Shown here: one piece after another, positions 21,101 to 32,028 of the stretch
How positions within the stretch are numbered: the stretch's first letter is position 1
Layout of the letters: each line of letters opens with the position of its first letter
Assembly: GCF_018873765.1 (NCBI RefSeq)
Contig: NC_057922.1
Span: 12,599,563 to 12,663,562, forward strand
DNA: 64,000 bases
Source: Telopea speciosissima
Taxonomy: Eukaryota; Streptophyta; Magnoliopsida; Proteales; Proteaceae
Direction of reading: 5' to 3'
The notes under the pieces: generated by a model
Databases searched by the model: none
Seen by the model: only the letters and a program-made list of their open reading frames with translations
Told to the model about the DNA's origin: nothing
Made by a program: the position numbers and the translations under genes

Positions 21101-22227
21101 TACCAAAGGCAATGTGTAATCATTAAAACAAAAACTATCCCCATTATGATGAATAAAATATTATACTACTACAAATGTATCACAACACCCCTCATTGCTG
21201 TATCTGTATCCACTCAGAATTGCAAAAGAACTACAGTTGTAGAGTTATTATCCAGTTAAAACTGTATGAGAATAACAAGACATTAACGGGAAAAACATTT
21301 AAAAGCATGTAACCTTTGTAAGTTATTTTAGAAATGACAGTTACACAACTTTCTTTCTCAAGAATAACATAAAAATCTTTTGAGGTTTATATTCAATAGC
21401 AGCTCAAGGTGTTAGTGACAAAAAACTACTATCTAATCCTCGCCAATGTTTATAGTTTGATTCTTACCAGGTACCAAATGAAATTCTGATTAACTACAAT
21501 AGTTCTTCGGCCCTTTAAATATTAAGACAAATTGGTCATTAAAGACTAGGTATAAGTCCATTTCTAGTCGACCATGAAATCATCCCACTCCCTACTATTT
21601 ATTTTGAAACCCAACGGTCCAAACTTGCAGGAAAAAAAAAAGAAGAAGCATAGTTTGAGACCAAGTATGCCTTTCAAATCTAACAATTGACTAGATAGTG
21701 AAATGCCATACTGATACGAATAATCCAACACTATTGTAGACCTATCACATTGCAACAAAGTCCATGGAAGAAGCATTTAAAGGAACATTAACAGCATAGT
21801 CTTTGCAAGACCAAAAACCAATCTAGTCAAGATGCACTATATCGACTATACTATAGAGAACAAAAACAAGAAACAGAGAGAACTGCAGCACCTTGCTGCC
21901 AAAATATAGAAAATACCGTGTACGTTGAAGCACCATCTCCAGGAAAGATGAAGCCTCCATCAATACTTTTTATGTCATAAACTGAGATGCAAAGTCCCAA
22001 ATTTGATATAACCTTCAACAAACAATTTGGTCAAGCATTTAACTGTTGAACAAGACATCAACTCGAGCAAAATATGGGAATAATAAGATAACAGAAATGA
22101 ATGAGAAGTCACAAACCTTATCCAAGAAGAGTCTCTCGAGCTCTCCTTTAATTGCTTCTTCAAGGGGAAGGCTTAGAAGATGAGGAGGCACACGCAAGGT
22201 ATGCTCAATTAAGCTGAGGTAGAACAT
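15181..22227 (-). CDS. RPC25: DNA-directed RNA polymerase III subunit RPC25/RPC8, complete (7 exons)
   Basis: Subunit of the Pol III stalk; with its RPC17-type partner it helps start transcription of tRNA and 5S rRNA genes in the nucleus. Exons (minus, 5' to 3'): 22117-22227, 21917-22012, 18099-18186, 16079-16163, 15849-15912, 15665-15754, 15181-15228 (stop TAA 15181-15183). All are GT-AG and phases close exactly, giving 193 residues; family members are about 200. Residues 1-80 are the Rpb7-like N-terminal domain (start MFYLSLIEHTLRVPP, then IDGGFIFPGDGAS). Residues 80-193 are the Rpc25 S1-like domain (SLGFFDDIYVPVHLLP, IRFRVHSIRYPPIP) ending in the family hallmark DYDGLGPVSWWV. The start ATG 22225-22227 gives the conserved N-terminus. 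Introns 2 (3.7 kb) and 3 (1.9 kb) are swollen by transposons. Convergent with SPP. Confidence 0.95.
16590..17292 (-). repeat. Family B element with conserved core, inverted copy
   Basis: Lies in RPC25 intron 3. Its core (a TTTTTATCCTTTTGGAATTTG stretch near 16872, the GTATTTGCTTATTTATGAAT word near 16936) is the reverse complement of sequence at 47585-47670 and 49385-49460. The right end reads AACCGAGATTTAGAACCTTGG, resembling other family B ends. Left boundary uncertain. Confidence 0.65.
17293..17730 (-). pseudogene. L1-type LINE endonuclease fragment
   Basis: The minus strand near 17390-17300 reads GIPDFINNHELQDLPLAGVK followed by NNFCRMDR, the plant L1 endonuclease pattern (F..FI...L.DLPL.G..FTW.N......R.DRFL). 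Frames are interrupted. Located in RPC25 intron 3 next to the family B copy. Confidence 0.7.
18369..18720. mobile_element. Family A MITE, copy 1 (hAT-like)
   Basis: 352 bp with ends CATAGTTGTC and GACAACTATG. Flanks AAGCAGGT / ATGCAGGT are an 8-bp target duplication with one mismatch. No coding capacity. In RPC25 intron 2. Confidence 0.82.
19062..20243. mobile_element. Non-autonomous hAT element carrying gene-like sequence
   Basis: 1182 bp with terminal inverted repeats TAAGGGTGTCAAT / ATTGACACCCTTA and a perfect 8-bp target duplication GTTATACC (19054-19061, 20244-20251). Several copies of an ACCGATACCGTAC-type word lie near both ends, as expected for hAT transposase-binding subterminal repeats. 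There is no transposase. The middle (19450-20050) has higher GC and looks like exonic sequence from a plant gene (see next entry). Located in RPC25 intron 2. Confidence 0.9.
19454..20050 (+). pseudogene. Captured gene fragment inside the hAT element
   Basis: Begins with an ATG at about 19474 reading MAFRAPFFFAPNTPSTSQ, a Ser/Thr/Pro-rich start like a chloroplast transit peptide, then a stop. From about 19592 a second frame is open to 19853 (SDAEFATDLEGVARRNSHS ... QLLFEEICNYLKLTAKEAKK). A further piece at 19944-20045 reads PPPLKEPEFTELCNKTLK and repeats an EWG.AF.PL motif already present near 19820-19845. I do not recognise the parent gene. The charged helical composition and base content unlike the element's ends argue for a captured nuclear gene encoding a plastid-type protein. 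Non-functional as read. Confidence 0.6.
20522..20890 (-). pseudogene. RTE-type LINE reverse-transcriptase C-terminus and tail
   Basis: Minus strand 20876-20658 reads MRNEWMSGKTRKDKVRNDHI and then DKLRGSRLRWHGHVQQRPLD and VRRSD, the C-terminal segment typical of plant RTE LINEs. It is followed by the tail word CCAACCCCATCTAGTTGGGA near 20545. 5'-truncated. In RPC25 intron 2. Confidence 0.85.
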
Positions 22228-23379
22228 TTTGGCCCTTCTTTAAAACAATAATTCCAAACTGCAAATCAAGATAAGAGAGGATATCACCCACCGCAAAGTA
22301 ACTTAAGCACATGCATGTGAACACACACACACAAGGGGGTGGGGGAGAGAGAGTTCCAATGAAAAGAATTATATGATGAGAAGAAAACTCACAACTGAGG
22401 AAAACTAAAATGACACACCAAAGACAATCAATAGAAGCAGACATTTATCAAGATGAAAGGGGTTGCAGCCATTTCGGTTTCTAAGTGAATACAATATCAG
22501 AGTAAAACTGACCAAAATATGAATGAGCTGTTAAGAGAAACAAACAGGGTTTTATGAGAAAATCCGACTCTTAGATCAAGATCCAGAATCATGACTTCAT
22601 TGAAGAAAACAGAAATCCATAATAACCATTAACCACTGACAGAGTATTTATATTTAAGTGTGTGGAGAAAAACAATTAGGTAATCTGAACTTGGACGACT
22701 AATCCAATCAATATGTTTTTCTCATTTTTTAGTAAAGCATCAATTCTCATGAGCAAAGTACTGACAAAATCAATTCGACCATTGAAGAGTTTAAGAAACA
22801 AGTACCTTAAATTTTTTATTATTTTTTTTTTTGGGGGGGGGGGGGTGGGGGATCCCTTTGAGGGGAGAGATATCTCTCAATATCTTCAGAATCCATATGA
22901 ACAGCAATATTAGAGAACTAAAGCTTCAGATTCTTGAGGGGAGATACTCTGCAATATCAATAGATACCTGGAGTTAATCTGTCAATGACAGTAAGGGAGA
23001 GACAGCCAGGAGGAGTAAACTCTGGCTGCCCAACATCTGTATCCAAGTAAGCTACTTTCCTCTACCTGAGAGGAAGAAAGAGAGCATCAACAAATAAGTT
23101 TTTTTTTCCCGCTGACCAGAGAAAAAACCAAGGAGGCTGGGGAGTGGAGAGAAAAAATTTATCAGGAGGACGAGACAATTTTTTGAACACAATGCAGCCA
23201 AGTAGCCGGGATGTCTAGAAGAAAGCTTCAGATTAACTTCGATAAAAAAGTAATAAACAATGAGGGAAATACAAATATCCAATCTGCCATTGATAGATGC
23301 GAAGCATCAAACCGGTGAAAACAGAGCACTGGAAAAGGAAAAACAAATTCAAAATCGAGCGATGGAGACGGGAATGTAA

Positions 23380-23472
23380 TTAGAACCTCTGTAAAAGAGT
23401 GTTAAGAATATGGCGGGAGAAGGTGGTTTTGGGAGATGGAGTATCGGTTTCTGTGATAGTAGACTTCACCAT
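23380..23472 (-). other. Short ORF in the RPC25 leader region (30 aa)
   Basis: Starts MVKSTITETDTPSPKTTF and ends at TAA 23380-23382, directly downstream of the candidate leader exon at 23.5 kb. It could be an upstream ORF, part of another first coding exon, or chance. Confidence 0.25.
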
Positions 23473-23876
23473 CTCCAATAGCTTACATTCGAGAGATGAG
23501 AAACAGATGAGGGAGAAGGCGAGCTGAGAGAGAGAGACAGAGTAGTTCATACCAGCTCTGAGAGAGGCTCTTCGCTGCTCGCGAGGAGAAGCTCTGGTTT
23601 TCGCAAAGAGGGTTGAAAGTCAAGACTGAGGATTGAGAAATGGACGTCCAACGAAAAGGTGTGGGACCCTTAGTTAGTAAGTTCAGGAACGGATAAGTAC
23701 AACAATTAAACGGACTAGACGGCAATAATACTTTTAAACAATCCGGCGTAATAAAACGTATACGGCAATAATACAATACATGTTTAATATGGCCGCTCTA
23801 TAAGCAAAAATATGGTCATATATTCACTATGTAACAGACATTCACCACCTAATAAGCAAAATAATAGCATATAGAC

Positions 23877-24179
23877 CATAGTTGTCATGGCGTCGTCCTG
23901 GCGCTGGAGAGGGTTGCATGGCGACCCTCTTCGATTTCTTCTTTCCCTCTTCGATTTCTTTCGATTTCTTCTTTGATTTCTGAATTTTCTTCTTAAAACT
24001 TGAGAAACAATAGAGAAAAAATAAAACATGGCTTGAGTATACATCTATTAACACATTAAAAATAGAGAAAATAAAAAATAAAACATGGTCGACATGCTCG
24101 CCATGGCGGGCGACATGTCGATATATCGACGTGACACCCCTCCACCGACTTGGATCGCCGTGACGCCATGACAACTATG
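23877..24179. mobile_element. Family A MITE, copy 2 (hAT-like)
   Basis: 303 bp, ends CATAGTTGTC / GACAACTATG, perfect 8-bp target duplication ATATAGAC at 23869-23876 and 24180-24187. Contains several TCGATTTCTT units near 23930-23975 that the other copies lack. In the 5' region of RPC25. Confidence 0.88.
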
Positions 24180-25130
24180 ATATAGACAACGATTTTATCA
24201 AAAAGAAACATCACAACTAAAATAAATACAACATAATATTCTCTATTACATCTCATAAGATTATCATTTAACATATCAAAATATCAATAACAATATCTCA
24301 TCAAAAATAAAAAAAAGTAAGACATAATGTGTTCTAGAACCATGAAAATCCCATAAAACATTGTCTCTAACATTCAAAAAGAATACATCACCCATCATAT
24401 AACTAAGGGAGATTAAAGAGAGCTAATCATAGCAATTAGCAAAGATTTAAGTACAGAGAGATGTACGTAAATCCCCTTTAAATGTGCTGGATTAAAGAGA
24501 ACTAATCACAGAAATTAGCAAAAATCAACAGAGAGTTTTGCTTGAGCAACTCACTAAAAACCAACTAATACTCTGTAAACATGCACTGGAAATGATTAAA
24601 AACCAACAAATTACCCAATTACATCTTATCCAAATCACTTTACCAAAAAAAATCTTGCAGAGTGCCGTTGCTTGAGCCGAGGAAACTACGGAAATTAAAA
24701 GTTTAGACTGCAACATTTATGGGCTGCAGATATTAGAGAAGACAGAATACCAATTTCTACGTAAATTTTCTGTAGGAACTACAGAGAAAGATCAGCAGAT
24801 GAAACAGAACAAAGAAATAGACATGGGTTCTTCCAGATTTCGCTATGAAATGCAAAATTTAAAGAAAAAAGAAAATACAAGAGACTAACCATTTAATCTG
24901 AGAAGTGAGAAATAACTTACAGATGAAGGAAGACGGGGAAGAAAAATAGAGCAGTCGACGGTGCCGTTCCCAGTTCCCACCACTGTAATCGCCGCTGCAA
25001 CCGGAGACGGAGAAGAAGAGCAACAGAGAAGTCGGCGACTCGGCGGCCGTTTGAGCAATGGCGCAGGGTATCACCGCCGGGTTCGAAGGCCCATAAGAGA
25101 GGGTTGAAAGGGTTAAGCCGTTGCGAGGGT

Positions 25131-27617
25131 TTGGACTTTGGTTTTTTAGTTTCGTTTTTTTAAATGTAATTACATTAATTTAAAGTAAACAAGTGTTATA
25201 TCCGTATTATTCGGATTTATACATGTATAATACGGTTACTTGTAAAATATGTGTTTTTTAGCCGTTTTAATAATCTATAAAAATATATATATATTTTTTC
25301 AATAAAATGTTTGGATATACGTATAATACGTGAACTTACTAACTAAGGTGGGACCTGGGGGTGTTTCATTAGGACCCAAGGTTTTAAAATGCGGAATCGA
25401 ATAATGATGATTCCAATCCAGATCAGGTCAAAATCGGCCTTCAAGAACCCTAGATTTGGTCCATAAATCCAAAAACAGGGAAATTTAAAATTTATAGGGT
25501 CTTGAGTGTGAATCGGCTGTGACAGATTGGTTGAATCTAATACAAATCGGTCGATTCAACGATCCAATTCCCAATTTTAAAACCGTATCGAAGACGAAGG
25601 AAATAGGTTATATGTTTCATTTTTATTTGTATTAATCCCAAATGCAAGTAACATGTTTCAAACGCATCTTGTTACAGATTCTTGTTTGGCAATCCCAAAT
25701 ATATACATACACCTTCTCAATAGTTCTTAATATTTCGATGTTTTATTTGTTACCTGGCAAACTTCGTTTAGATCGAAAATAGACATGTTAAATGAGGACC
25801 TTGCAATCTATCTGTCCATAAAATTTGGGTTAAATTTAAATTGCTGTAGGGCAAATATTTGAATTACCATGAGAAACCATTTCAAAATGGGCCGCTCAAA
25901 ATATTCTCTTCTAATTTTTTTTTTAATGAAAATTGAACCCAAAAATATTATTTAAAAAATAGAGAACATTTATCTTTATGCTTCGATACCTTGGAAGTCT
26001 ATCATGCTTAACCATAGTTACACAACCAAGATTAGTAAACATCTTCCACTAGAATTGGATGATTCTTAGTAATTAGTCGTTGGTAATTTTCATGGTACAG
26101 AGGCAAAGAATCATAAGCTGGATTGGAATGAAGAGAAGGGAAAACCTGAAATTCAACCAAACATTACCAATATTATGTAGAATAGTTGTTGGGATAAAAG
26201 GAATACTGAGAAAAGCATTTTGATTCCGAGTCAGCCATAAAAAGTAACAAGTTATATATTGCCTTAGTATATCGTAAGTTAACGCCCGTTGTGTCTATTT
26301 TTCTCTTTCCCTCTTTAAATTGACTCCCCTGTGCCTCCTGTATGACGCCTCGTTCCACATCCCCATTGGTGTTGTTCGTTAATTTATTGCACACGGGCGG
26401 TGTGTCTATCAATTAATATATTTACCATAAGTAATAGTTAGGAATAAAACTTGGGCAGGAATAGCCCGGCTTGGCAGAAGCCCGAAAAATTTAAGGCCAG
26501 GACCGGCTCTCGCCCAGCATAAGTTAAGCCAAGGAAGCTGGGCTAGGTTTATATCAGCCCAGCCTGCAGGCCCAAGCCCAAACAATATAGGGTAGTAGCC
26601 CAATTTTTTGAAGTCTTTCAATCCTTTCTCTTTCCCTTGTTCCTGCTCTATACTTCATATATCATGTTGAACTGTTGTATGACTAATCAAAGTTGGCATC
26701 CTTTTTCAATATCCAAAACCTTCTTATAGTTACATATACTATGCACATATCTTATGATAATATTTTTAATTTTATCTGATTATATTTTACTTGTAAAATG
26801 ACCATTTTGCATGATAGATAGGCTATATTAGTTCGTGTACCAATTTAAGATGATGAATCTAATCAAATTATTTTTTTTGGGGGGGGTAATAACACTTCTG
26901 AAACCTTGACTTTAAGATGAATTCTCTAAATTATGTTATGAAATACATGAAATTCTTTAAGATATGTTAATGACATGAAATTACGAGATAGGAGAGAAAA
27001 TAGGGTTTTTGGCTTTAGAAATGAAGCCTACTGTCCTAGCGTAATTGGAAGGTTGCCGATCCTCTTTTTCAATAAAAAATGTTTTAGGGGTTTCAAATAT
27101 TCATCATCCTATCTTTCATTCATGTATTGCCTATTAAATAGGTTAACAAGTCCCAAACGAATACACCACTTAGTTTTTTTTTTTTTAGTGCAATTCAAAG
27201 GTCGATCGATGTCGCTAAGAAGACTTGAACCATCGATCAAACTCTTGATACAGATCTCCCAAGGGAGTAGCGAACCCCAAGGCAAGCCCTGGATCGACCA
27301 CTTACATGGTTATGACTCCTACAATTGCATGCTATTCAGACTAAATAATAATAAGAGCATAGTTACACACACATAACAAATTTAAGGGAAAATATTCTCT
27401 ACACTAAGGGCACAGGATGCGTCTAGACACATGGGGTAGGAGAAATGATGCCCCCTCAATGATTGAAATGACTGCTCTGCACAGCCTCCACCCCGTGCGC
27501 ATCGCCCCCAAATTTAAATTCAGCTTACAATGTAAACAACTTAATTAGAAGTCAGTGCTAACATAAGAAAAAGGAGGGAAAAAATAAAAGAAAAATAAAA
27601 TACACAAATTTCAAGTT
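25131..27617. other. Gene-free stretch upstream of RPC25
   Basis: AT-rich. Holds an inverted-end repeat at 25379-25590, a GGCCCAAGCCC-rich repeat-like patch at 26440-26600 and poly-T runs near 26870 and 27177. No supported gene seen. Confidence 0.5.
25379..25590. repeat. MITE-like element with AAGGTTTTAAAA ends
   Basis: About 210 bp bounded by AAGGTTTTAAAATGCGGAAT on the left and CCCAATTTTAAAACC on the right, with internal words for and against each other (AATCGAAT, CGATTCAACG). No clear target duplication seen. Confidence 0.5.
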
Positions 27618-28364
27618 TCAAGCTCTTCTACTAGCTACATGAACCAGAACTCCAGTGATATTCCATGGAGCGCAACCCCAAGCCAAGTTAATCCCTTCAA
27701 ACCTTTTGCTTTCATCGAAATGATCTCCCGGCGCCGGTGCCGTCTCTTCCTTTGAACTTATCATCGGCACCGGAGAACGATTACAAGAATTAAAAGAAGA
27801 AGATGACGACGATGATGAAGATGAAGGTGTCAAAGAAGTAGATTTATGAGCTGGTGATGAAAAAGACTCGCAGTCTGAACTCCAAAACTCAATTTTTTGG
27901 CCACATTCTGAACCACCACCATTATTGTTAGTTACAAAATGTTCCTTTTTCTCCAAAATTTCAATTTGATTCTTCTTATTTCCACGTACACTTCTCTTGA
28001 TCTTCTTCCAAACCCTTATAGGGATTGTCTCCTTGACTGGTGGGATACATGGAGGGCGTGCAAAGCCTGAGCTCAACACTGCTGGCGGTGGATTAAGCGG
28101 CGGAAGGTGTGATTGGTTTTCTGGTGGGTTATTTTTAGGTTTCCCTGGCTGTGCTTCCCATTCGAAAGGAACAACTCCAGCATTTCGATAATAAATACGT
28201 GAAGAAAAACCCTTTGCAGATTCTCTTGAAAGAACTCTATTGAAGAAGTGTTCATCACCTTGCAGTAGTGAAACAGTTCCACCAAAGCTCTTCTTCTCAA
28301 TTGGGTTTTCTCTATTGCTGATCATCTCCATGTCTTCCAAGGAAAGTTGAATAGTTTTTCTCAA
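27618..28364 (-). CDS. DUF688-type plant protein, single exon
   Basis: A 248-residue protein, uninterrupted from ATG 28362-28364 to TGA 27618-27620. Residues 63-77 are VVPFEWEAQPGKPKN, the VPF.WE..PG.PK signature of the plant DUF688 family; no biochemical function is established for it to my knowledge. Residues 80-112 are Pro-rich, 119-132 basic (WKKIKRSVRGNKKN, possibly nuclear targeting), 167-190 a Ser-rich run of ten or more Ser, and the C-terminus is NLAWGCAPWNITGVLVHVA. No signal peptide or membrane segment seen. Met codons also occur at residues 12 and 14, so the exact start is open; the first gives a short leader that fits the TATA box at 28427. Confidence 0.85.
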   Translation of the reverse strand: MRKTIQLSLEDMEMISNRENPIEKKSFGGTVSLLQGDEHFFNRVLSRESAKGFSSRIYYRNAGVVPFEWEAQPGKPKNNPPENQSHLPPLNPPPAVLSSGFARPPCIPPVKETIPIRVWKKIKRSVRGNKKNQIEILEKKEHFVTNNNGGGSECGQKIEFWSSDCESFSSPAHKSTSLTPSSSSSSSSSSFNSCNRSPVPMISSKEETAPAPGDHFDESKRFEGINLAWGCAPWNITGVLVHVASRRA

Positions 28365-28426
28365 TTGGGTTTAATGGGTTTTCTCTGATGATGAAGATGT
28401 TGTAACCAGAGCAGAGAGAGACTCTG

Positions 28427-28434
28427 TATTTATA
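28427..28434 (-). promoter_or_regulatory. TATA box of the DUF688 gene
   Basis: TATAAATA on the minus strand, about 63 bases upstream of the ATG. Transcription starting about 30 bases downstream would leave a leader of some 35 bases. A CCAAT-like word lies just upstream. Confidence 0.6.
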
Positions 28435-28439
28435 TTGGT

Positions 28440-30110
28440 TGGAGATATCCGTATTTGAAGGGTTATAATAGGGTTATTAGGGTACATGATCCGGTAGCTA
28501 CGACAGTTGAAAATCCATTTATTAGGGTTTTACTTTGGATCTTCTTTGTGAGATTTTCACTTTGTTTCTCTTGAAAGTTTTGAAGAAAGATACGCTAATC
28601 ACTTGCACTGTGTTGGGCGGTTTCTGTATACATGTGGAGTTAACTGTTCTTATAAGTCACTGACTCAGTTACGTTTAACTTTTCAGCTCCTCCAACCGTG
28701 GCGGGTGCTAAAGGATCCAACCCAGCAAATACAGGGGGTTTGGTCATTTCGAACACGTACTTCACCTCTCAGAGTTAAAGAAAAAAAATATACATTTGAT
28801 GAAATAAGCAAAGTGGTTGAGGTAGAAAAGGGCAGAACTAAGTTCCATGGATTAAGCAGTAAATTAAGGGGGAGAGAAAACTATTAATCTTAAATCTTCA
28901 AAGATTAGGAATTACTTGAGGGGCTCCATATGTATATATCCATATGGATCGGCCGAATATCTGGCCCCATGATTGGGTCGACCATGTCGGAACATTTGTC
29001 TTTCTCAAATTAGAAGTTGATTAATTAATTGAAAAGAAAGCTTTTCTCATCTTATAAGGTACTGAAAACTGTAATATAATCAGTCTGTTATTAATTATTT
29101 GACATTTAGTGTTAGCTACTTGTGATAATACAAAATTAATAATGCGATTTTGAATGAGCTTGGTTGAATCCAAACAAGACCTACTTAGATCTAAAGATTT
29201 ATAAAATTAGAAGTTGATTAGTTGCTAATTAATTGGGTTTTATGAGTTTTCACTGTCCAGGGCTTGTGGCCAAGTACTATTGTTGCTTAGGATTAATGCA
29301 AGTAATGGAATTTGATTAATCAAGTCAAACATGAAGTCCAAAATGAAACCTAACAAAGAAACCAATTTCTTATGGGGTTGGGCAGGTTATTTCGGGCTTA
29401 GATTGGGTTTGGTTGGGAGGCTTTCTATGGTTGATTGCTATGAAAATAAGTTATTGTATTAGTCAAAGTGGTGAAATTGAGAAATTGTAACCTAGCTTTA
29501 TTTGATTGCCTTTTGTCTTTTATCTCAAAAGTTCTTGAAGTTATGGGTAAAAAAGGGTTTTTCAAAGTAATTTGAGAATGATTTATTATTATTTTATACT
29601 CAAAGAGATTCATTATCTCTTCGGTGAACACATGAAAAAATATATATTATATTAAAAGAGTAAAAAAATAAGATTACAATAATTTCTTTTTCACCAATTT
29701 TGATTACAAACCAACATTTTGAAGAGAGCCCGAATCCTCTCCAATGACATTTAATCACTATAATCGATCTCTCAATCCATGGGATGTGGTAAATAAAACA
29801 CCTTAAAACATCCACCTAATACATCTATACAAGGGATGAAGTAATACAACTATACAAGAGATTCATCCTTCAAAAGGACGAGGAGGAGACGACAGTACAA
29901 GGAAGGAATGGGAAGGGGAGGATCAGAAAAGGTCATGATATTCATGGTTTTGTCCACATTAGGTAGCATTCGTATGGATTCAAGTAGTTTCTGGAAATTG
30001 ATATTTCAAAATACGGATCCCTTAAACGGATACAAACATAAATCGAATACAGATTTTAGACTATCCATATACATCCGTAGATAAGGGTAGTTCATTGCAC
30101 TTTCCACTGA
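28440..30110. other. Gene-free stretch
   Basis: AT-rich intergenic DNA. Near 29965-30090 there is a decayed repeat of the CGGATAC..ATCCGTAG type related to the 62.7 kb hAT element. No gene supported; the open frame at 28603-28887 has no recognisable domain. Confidence 0.4.
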
Positions 30111-30115
30111 GGGGG

Positions 30116-30236
30116 GTGAGTGTTCACGTACGTGAGCATACGTGAACGACTCTCAACCGTTTAGATGAAACATTCCCAAAGAATAGATTCCATCTGAACG
30201 GCTGTGAGTTGTTCACATACGTGAACATTCCCTGCA
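30116..30236. repeat. Short hairpin MITE
   Basis: Inverted arms 30116-30167 and 30191-30236: GTGAACGACTCTCAACCGTT on the left pairs with AACGGCTGTGAGTTGTTCAC on the right. The outer parts share ACGTACGTGA-type words. Loop of about 23 bases. Confidence 0.7.
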
Positions 30237-30501
30237 CTCCTTTCCACCTTCCACCATCTACCTTCTAATCACAGTTTTAAAGAAAAAGCCCATTGGGCCC
30301 AAACCCATCCGAGTTGCTAACTGTACTGTTTGTTACTGAACAGATGAACTGGTATGAAACCAACGTACCTATAGGAACTAAGAAACTAACTTCCTTCCTT
30401 CACGCATGGACCGTTGGAATGAAACCTGAACCATGAAGGAAATTCAAATTTAAAGAGTGTATCTTAAACTAACAACACAGAACTGAATCATTCCTGAAGA
30501 A

Positions 30502-30510
30502 ATATATATT
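30502..30510 (+). promoter_or_regulatory. TATA-like box of the PMI1-like gene
   Basis: ATATATATT about 100 bases upstream of the ATG, conserved in the duplicate near 35142. The leader between is also conserved. Confidence 0.35.
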
Positions 30511-30605
30511 ATCGACCCTTCATGTATCTCTTCCATTCAAAATTTCAAACAGCAGTGAAAGTAGAAGGGGGAGAAGAAGTAGTAGTTATCTTGTTCCTGT
30601 TGGAG

Positions 30606-31861
30606 ATGGAAATGTCAAGCAAGAAGAAACCTCTTTCTTCTGCCTTAGTGGTTTCTACTGACTGTTCAAGTTTTAGGTCATTCTTTCTCACTTGTGGCAG
30701 CCGTCTTTCACAGTCCAAAACCTATCATCCTCCACCTGATTCCATCCCAATAATTCCAAATAGAGGTTCTTCAACTCTTCAAAACACTTCTCAACCCTCT
30801 TCAATTTGCTTAAGAGATGGCAGAGAAGCTGCAAGAATCTACTGGAGAAGAGCCCAGCAATTGGAAAATGAGCTTGATCAGCTTGATCAGTGGTTAAATA
30901 CCGAAAAGTTACTTCGGAATTGCCTAGAAAGAAAAAATGGGGAATGCCCATCTGAGCTTGAGATGGAAACTACTGATGAAAGCTGCTTGAGAACAGAGCT
31001 CATGAGAATGGCTCATGGTGGTTACATTTATAAAACTATAAGGTTGGTTAGGCCGCGGTGTAAACTATTCATGCAACTATCGGCGCCAGCTATCATTCCG
31101 GTAGAGGTCGGGTCAGACATTTTGCAGGTCTACTGGAGATTATTCCATGATGCACTATATATTTCTGTTATATATTTTGGATTCCATTCATTCTTTTTTT
31201 TGGGTTGTATTTGAAATTATAGTTTCTGCAGGTTTTACAAAGAATGACATTGATGGGGACCAACAATCTGCATCATTGGTTGCTGAAATCTCTGCCAATG
31301 TGTGATCTATGTGGGGATCATGAAAAGAAGATCAATGAAAGTCCAATGTCCCTGGGTTCAGGAAATGGTTTCATGGAGGCCATTGTCGTTGGTTCTATAG
31401 AGAAATTTGAAATTCTGGTTTTGGAGGGCTTGAGAATCCAAATGGGTAGAAAAGAAAGAGCTAAGAAGGGGGTTTGGGAGAAGAGATATCAGGAGAAATC
31501 AAGGGAATGTGTTGTTGTTGTGATGCTAATACAAATGAGAGATGCAGAGAAAGAAAATGAAGCTTTTGGGGAGATCATGATTGGACTAGTTGAAGCATCT
31601 ACTAGGCAGGCAGAAGGAAGTGGGATTGTCATTGAAGGGGTCCATGTTGCAGGGATGGGTTGTGGTGGATTTAAGGAGGATAACAGGTTAAACCATGCCT
31701 GGCCTGATTTGGATAATGAACAGATATTTGGAAAGAGAAGAGGATTCAAGGGTGGAGAGGACTATCTGTGGAGTGTATCTGTAAGGGGTTGTGAAGGAAG
31801 ATGCAGTAATATGAGCCATTGGGACTGTGTGAGGAACCCTGATGTTGCTTTTGCTTCTTGA
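30606..31861 (+). CDS. Short PMI1-like protein (plastid movement impaired 1 related), 2 exons
   Basis: Exons 30606-31127 and 31232-31861, joined in phase 0 (ILQ|VLQ), give 383 residues. ATG 30606 was chosen because the upstream in-frame ATG at 30522 is ATA in the duplicate. PMI1 proteins help chloroplasts and nuclei move on actin in plant cells. Similarity is to the C-terminal half: residues 134-174 (MAHGGYIYK ... MQLSAPAIIPVEVGSDILQ), 219-246 (GFMEAIVVGSIEKFEILVLE), 268-297 (VVVVMLIQMRDAEKENEAFG), 309-315 (EGVHVAG), 353-382 (LWSVSV ... RNPDVAF). The N-terminal C2-like domain of full-length PMI1 (about 800-1000 residues) is absent; instead residues 70-110 form a likely coiled coil (REAARIYWRRAQQLENEL). 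It may be a truncated paralogue, possibly no longer functional. The donor GTCTAC is weak. Confidence 0.6.
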
Positions 31862-32028
31862 AAATAGTAAAATAATTGGCTTTGAGCTTAGGGGAAAAAA
31901 ATTAACAATTGGCTTGGATTTCTTATGTTGTTTCTCTCAGCCTTCTCAAACTGCTTTATTACTTTTTTTCACAAATCCAATACCATTCCAGAGTTAAAAT
32001 GATAGCTTTCTCATCCACTCTATAGGTA

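Larger units (their letters stand above)
22228..25130 (-). promoter_or_regulatory. RPC25 5' region with candidate leader exons
   Basis: Two GC-richer minus-strand stretches look like leader exons. One is about 23490-23640, pyrimidine-rich with possible donor GAGCTG|GTATGA. The other is about 24915-25090, with possible donor ATCT|GTAAGT near 24920. Upstream of the second the minus strand carries AAACCCT and TTATGGGCC words, found in many plant housekeeping promoters. Which one feeds the ATG at 22227 cannot be decided here. A family A MITE sits between them. Confidence 0.35.
30313..32028 (+). repeat. Direct duplication, left unit
   Basis: Matches 34970-36693 at high identity, from TTACTGAACAGAT at the left to GATAGCTTTCTCATCCACTC at the right. 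It contains the whole PMI1-like gene with its leader and 3' sequence. Confidence 0.85.

Noticed and set aside
24859-25074. 71-codon minus frame as a separate small gene
   Set aside because: The GC-rich part ends at a good splice donor and the rest reads into intron-like sequence; better seen as a leader exon.
28603-28887. 94-codon plus frame upstream of the DUF688 gene
   Set aside because: No family resemblance, no splice context, composition like the background.
30522-30605. Upstream in-frame ATG for the PMI1-like gene
   Set aside because: The matching position in the duplicate is ATA and the region behaves like a leader, so ATG 30606 is preferred.
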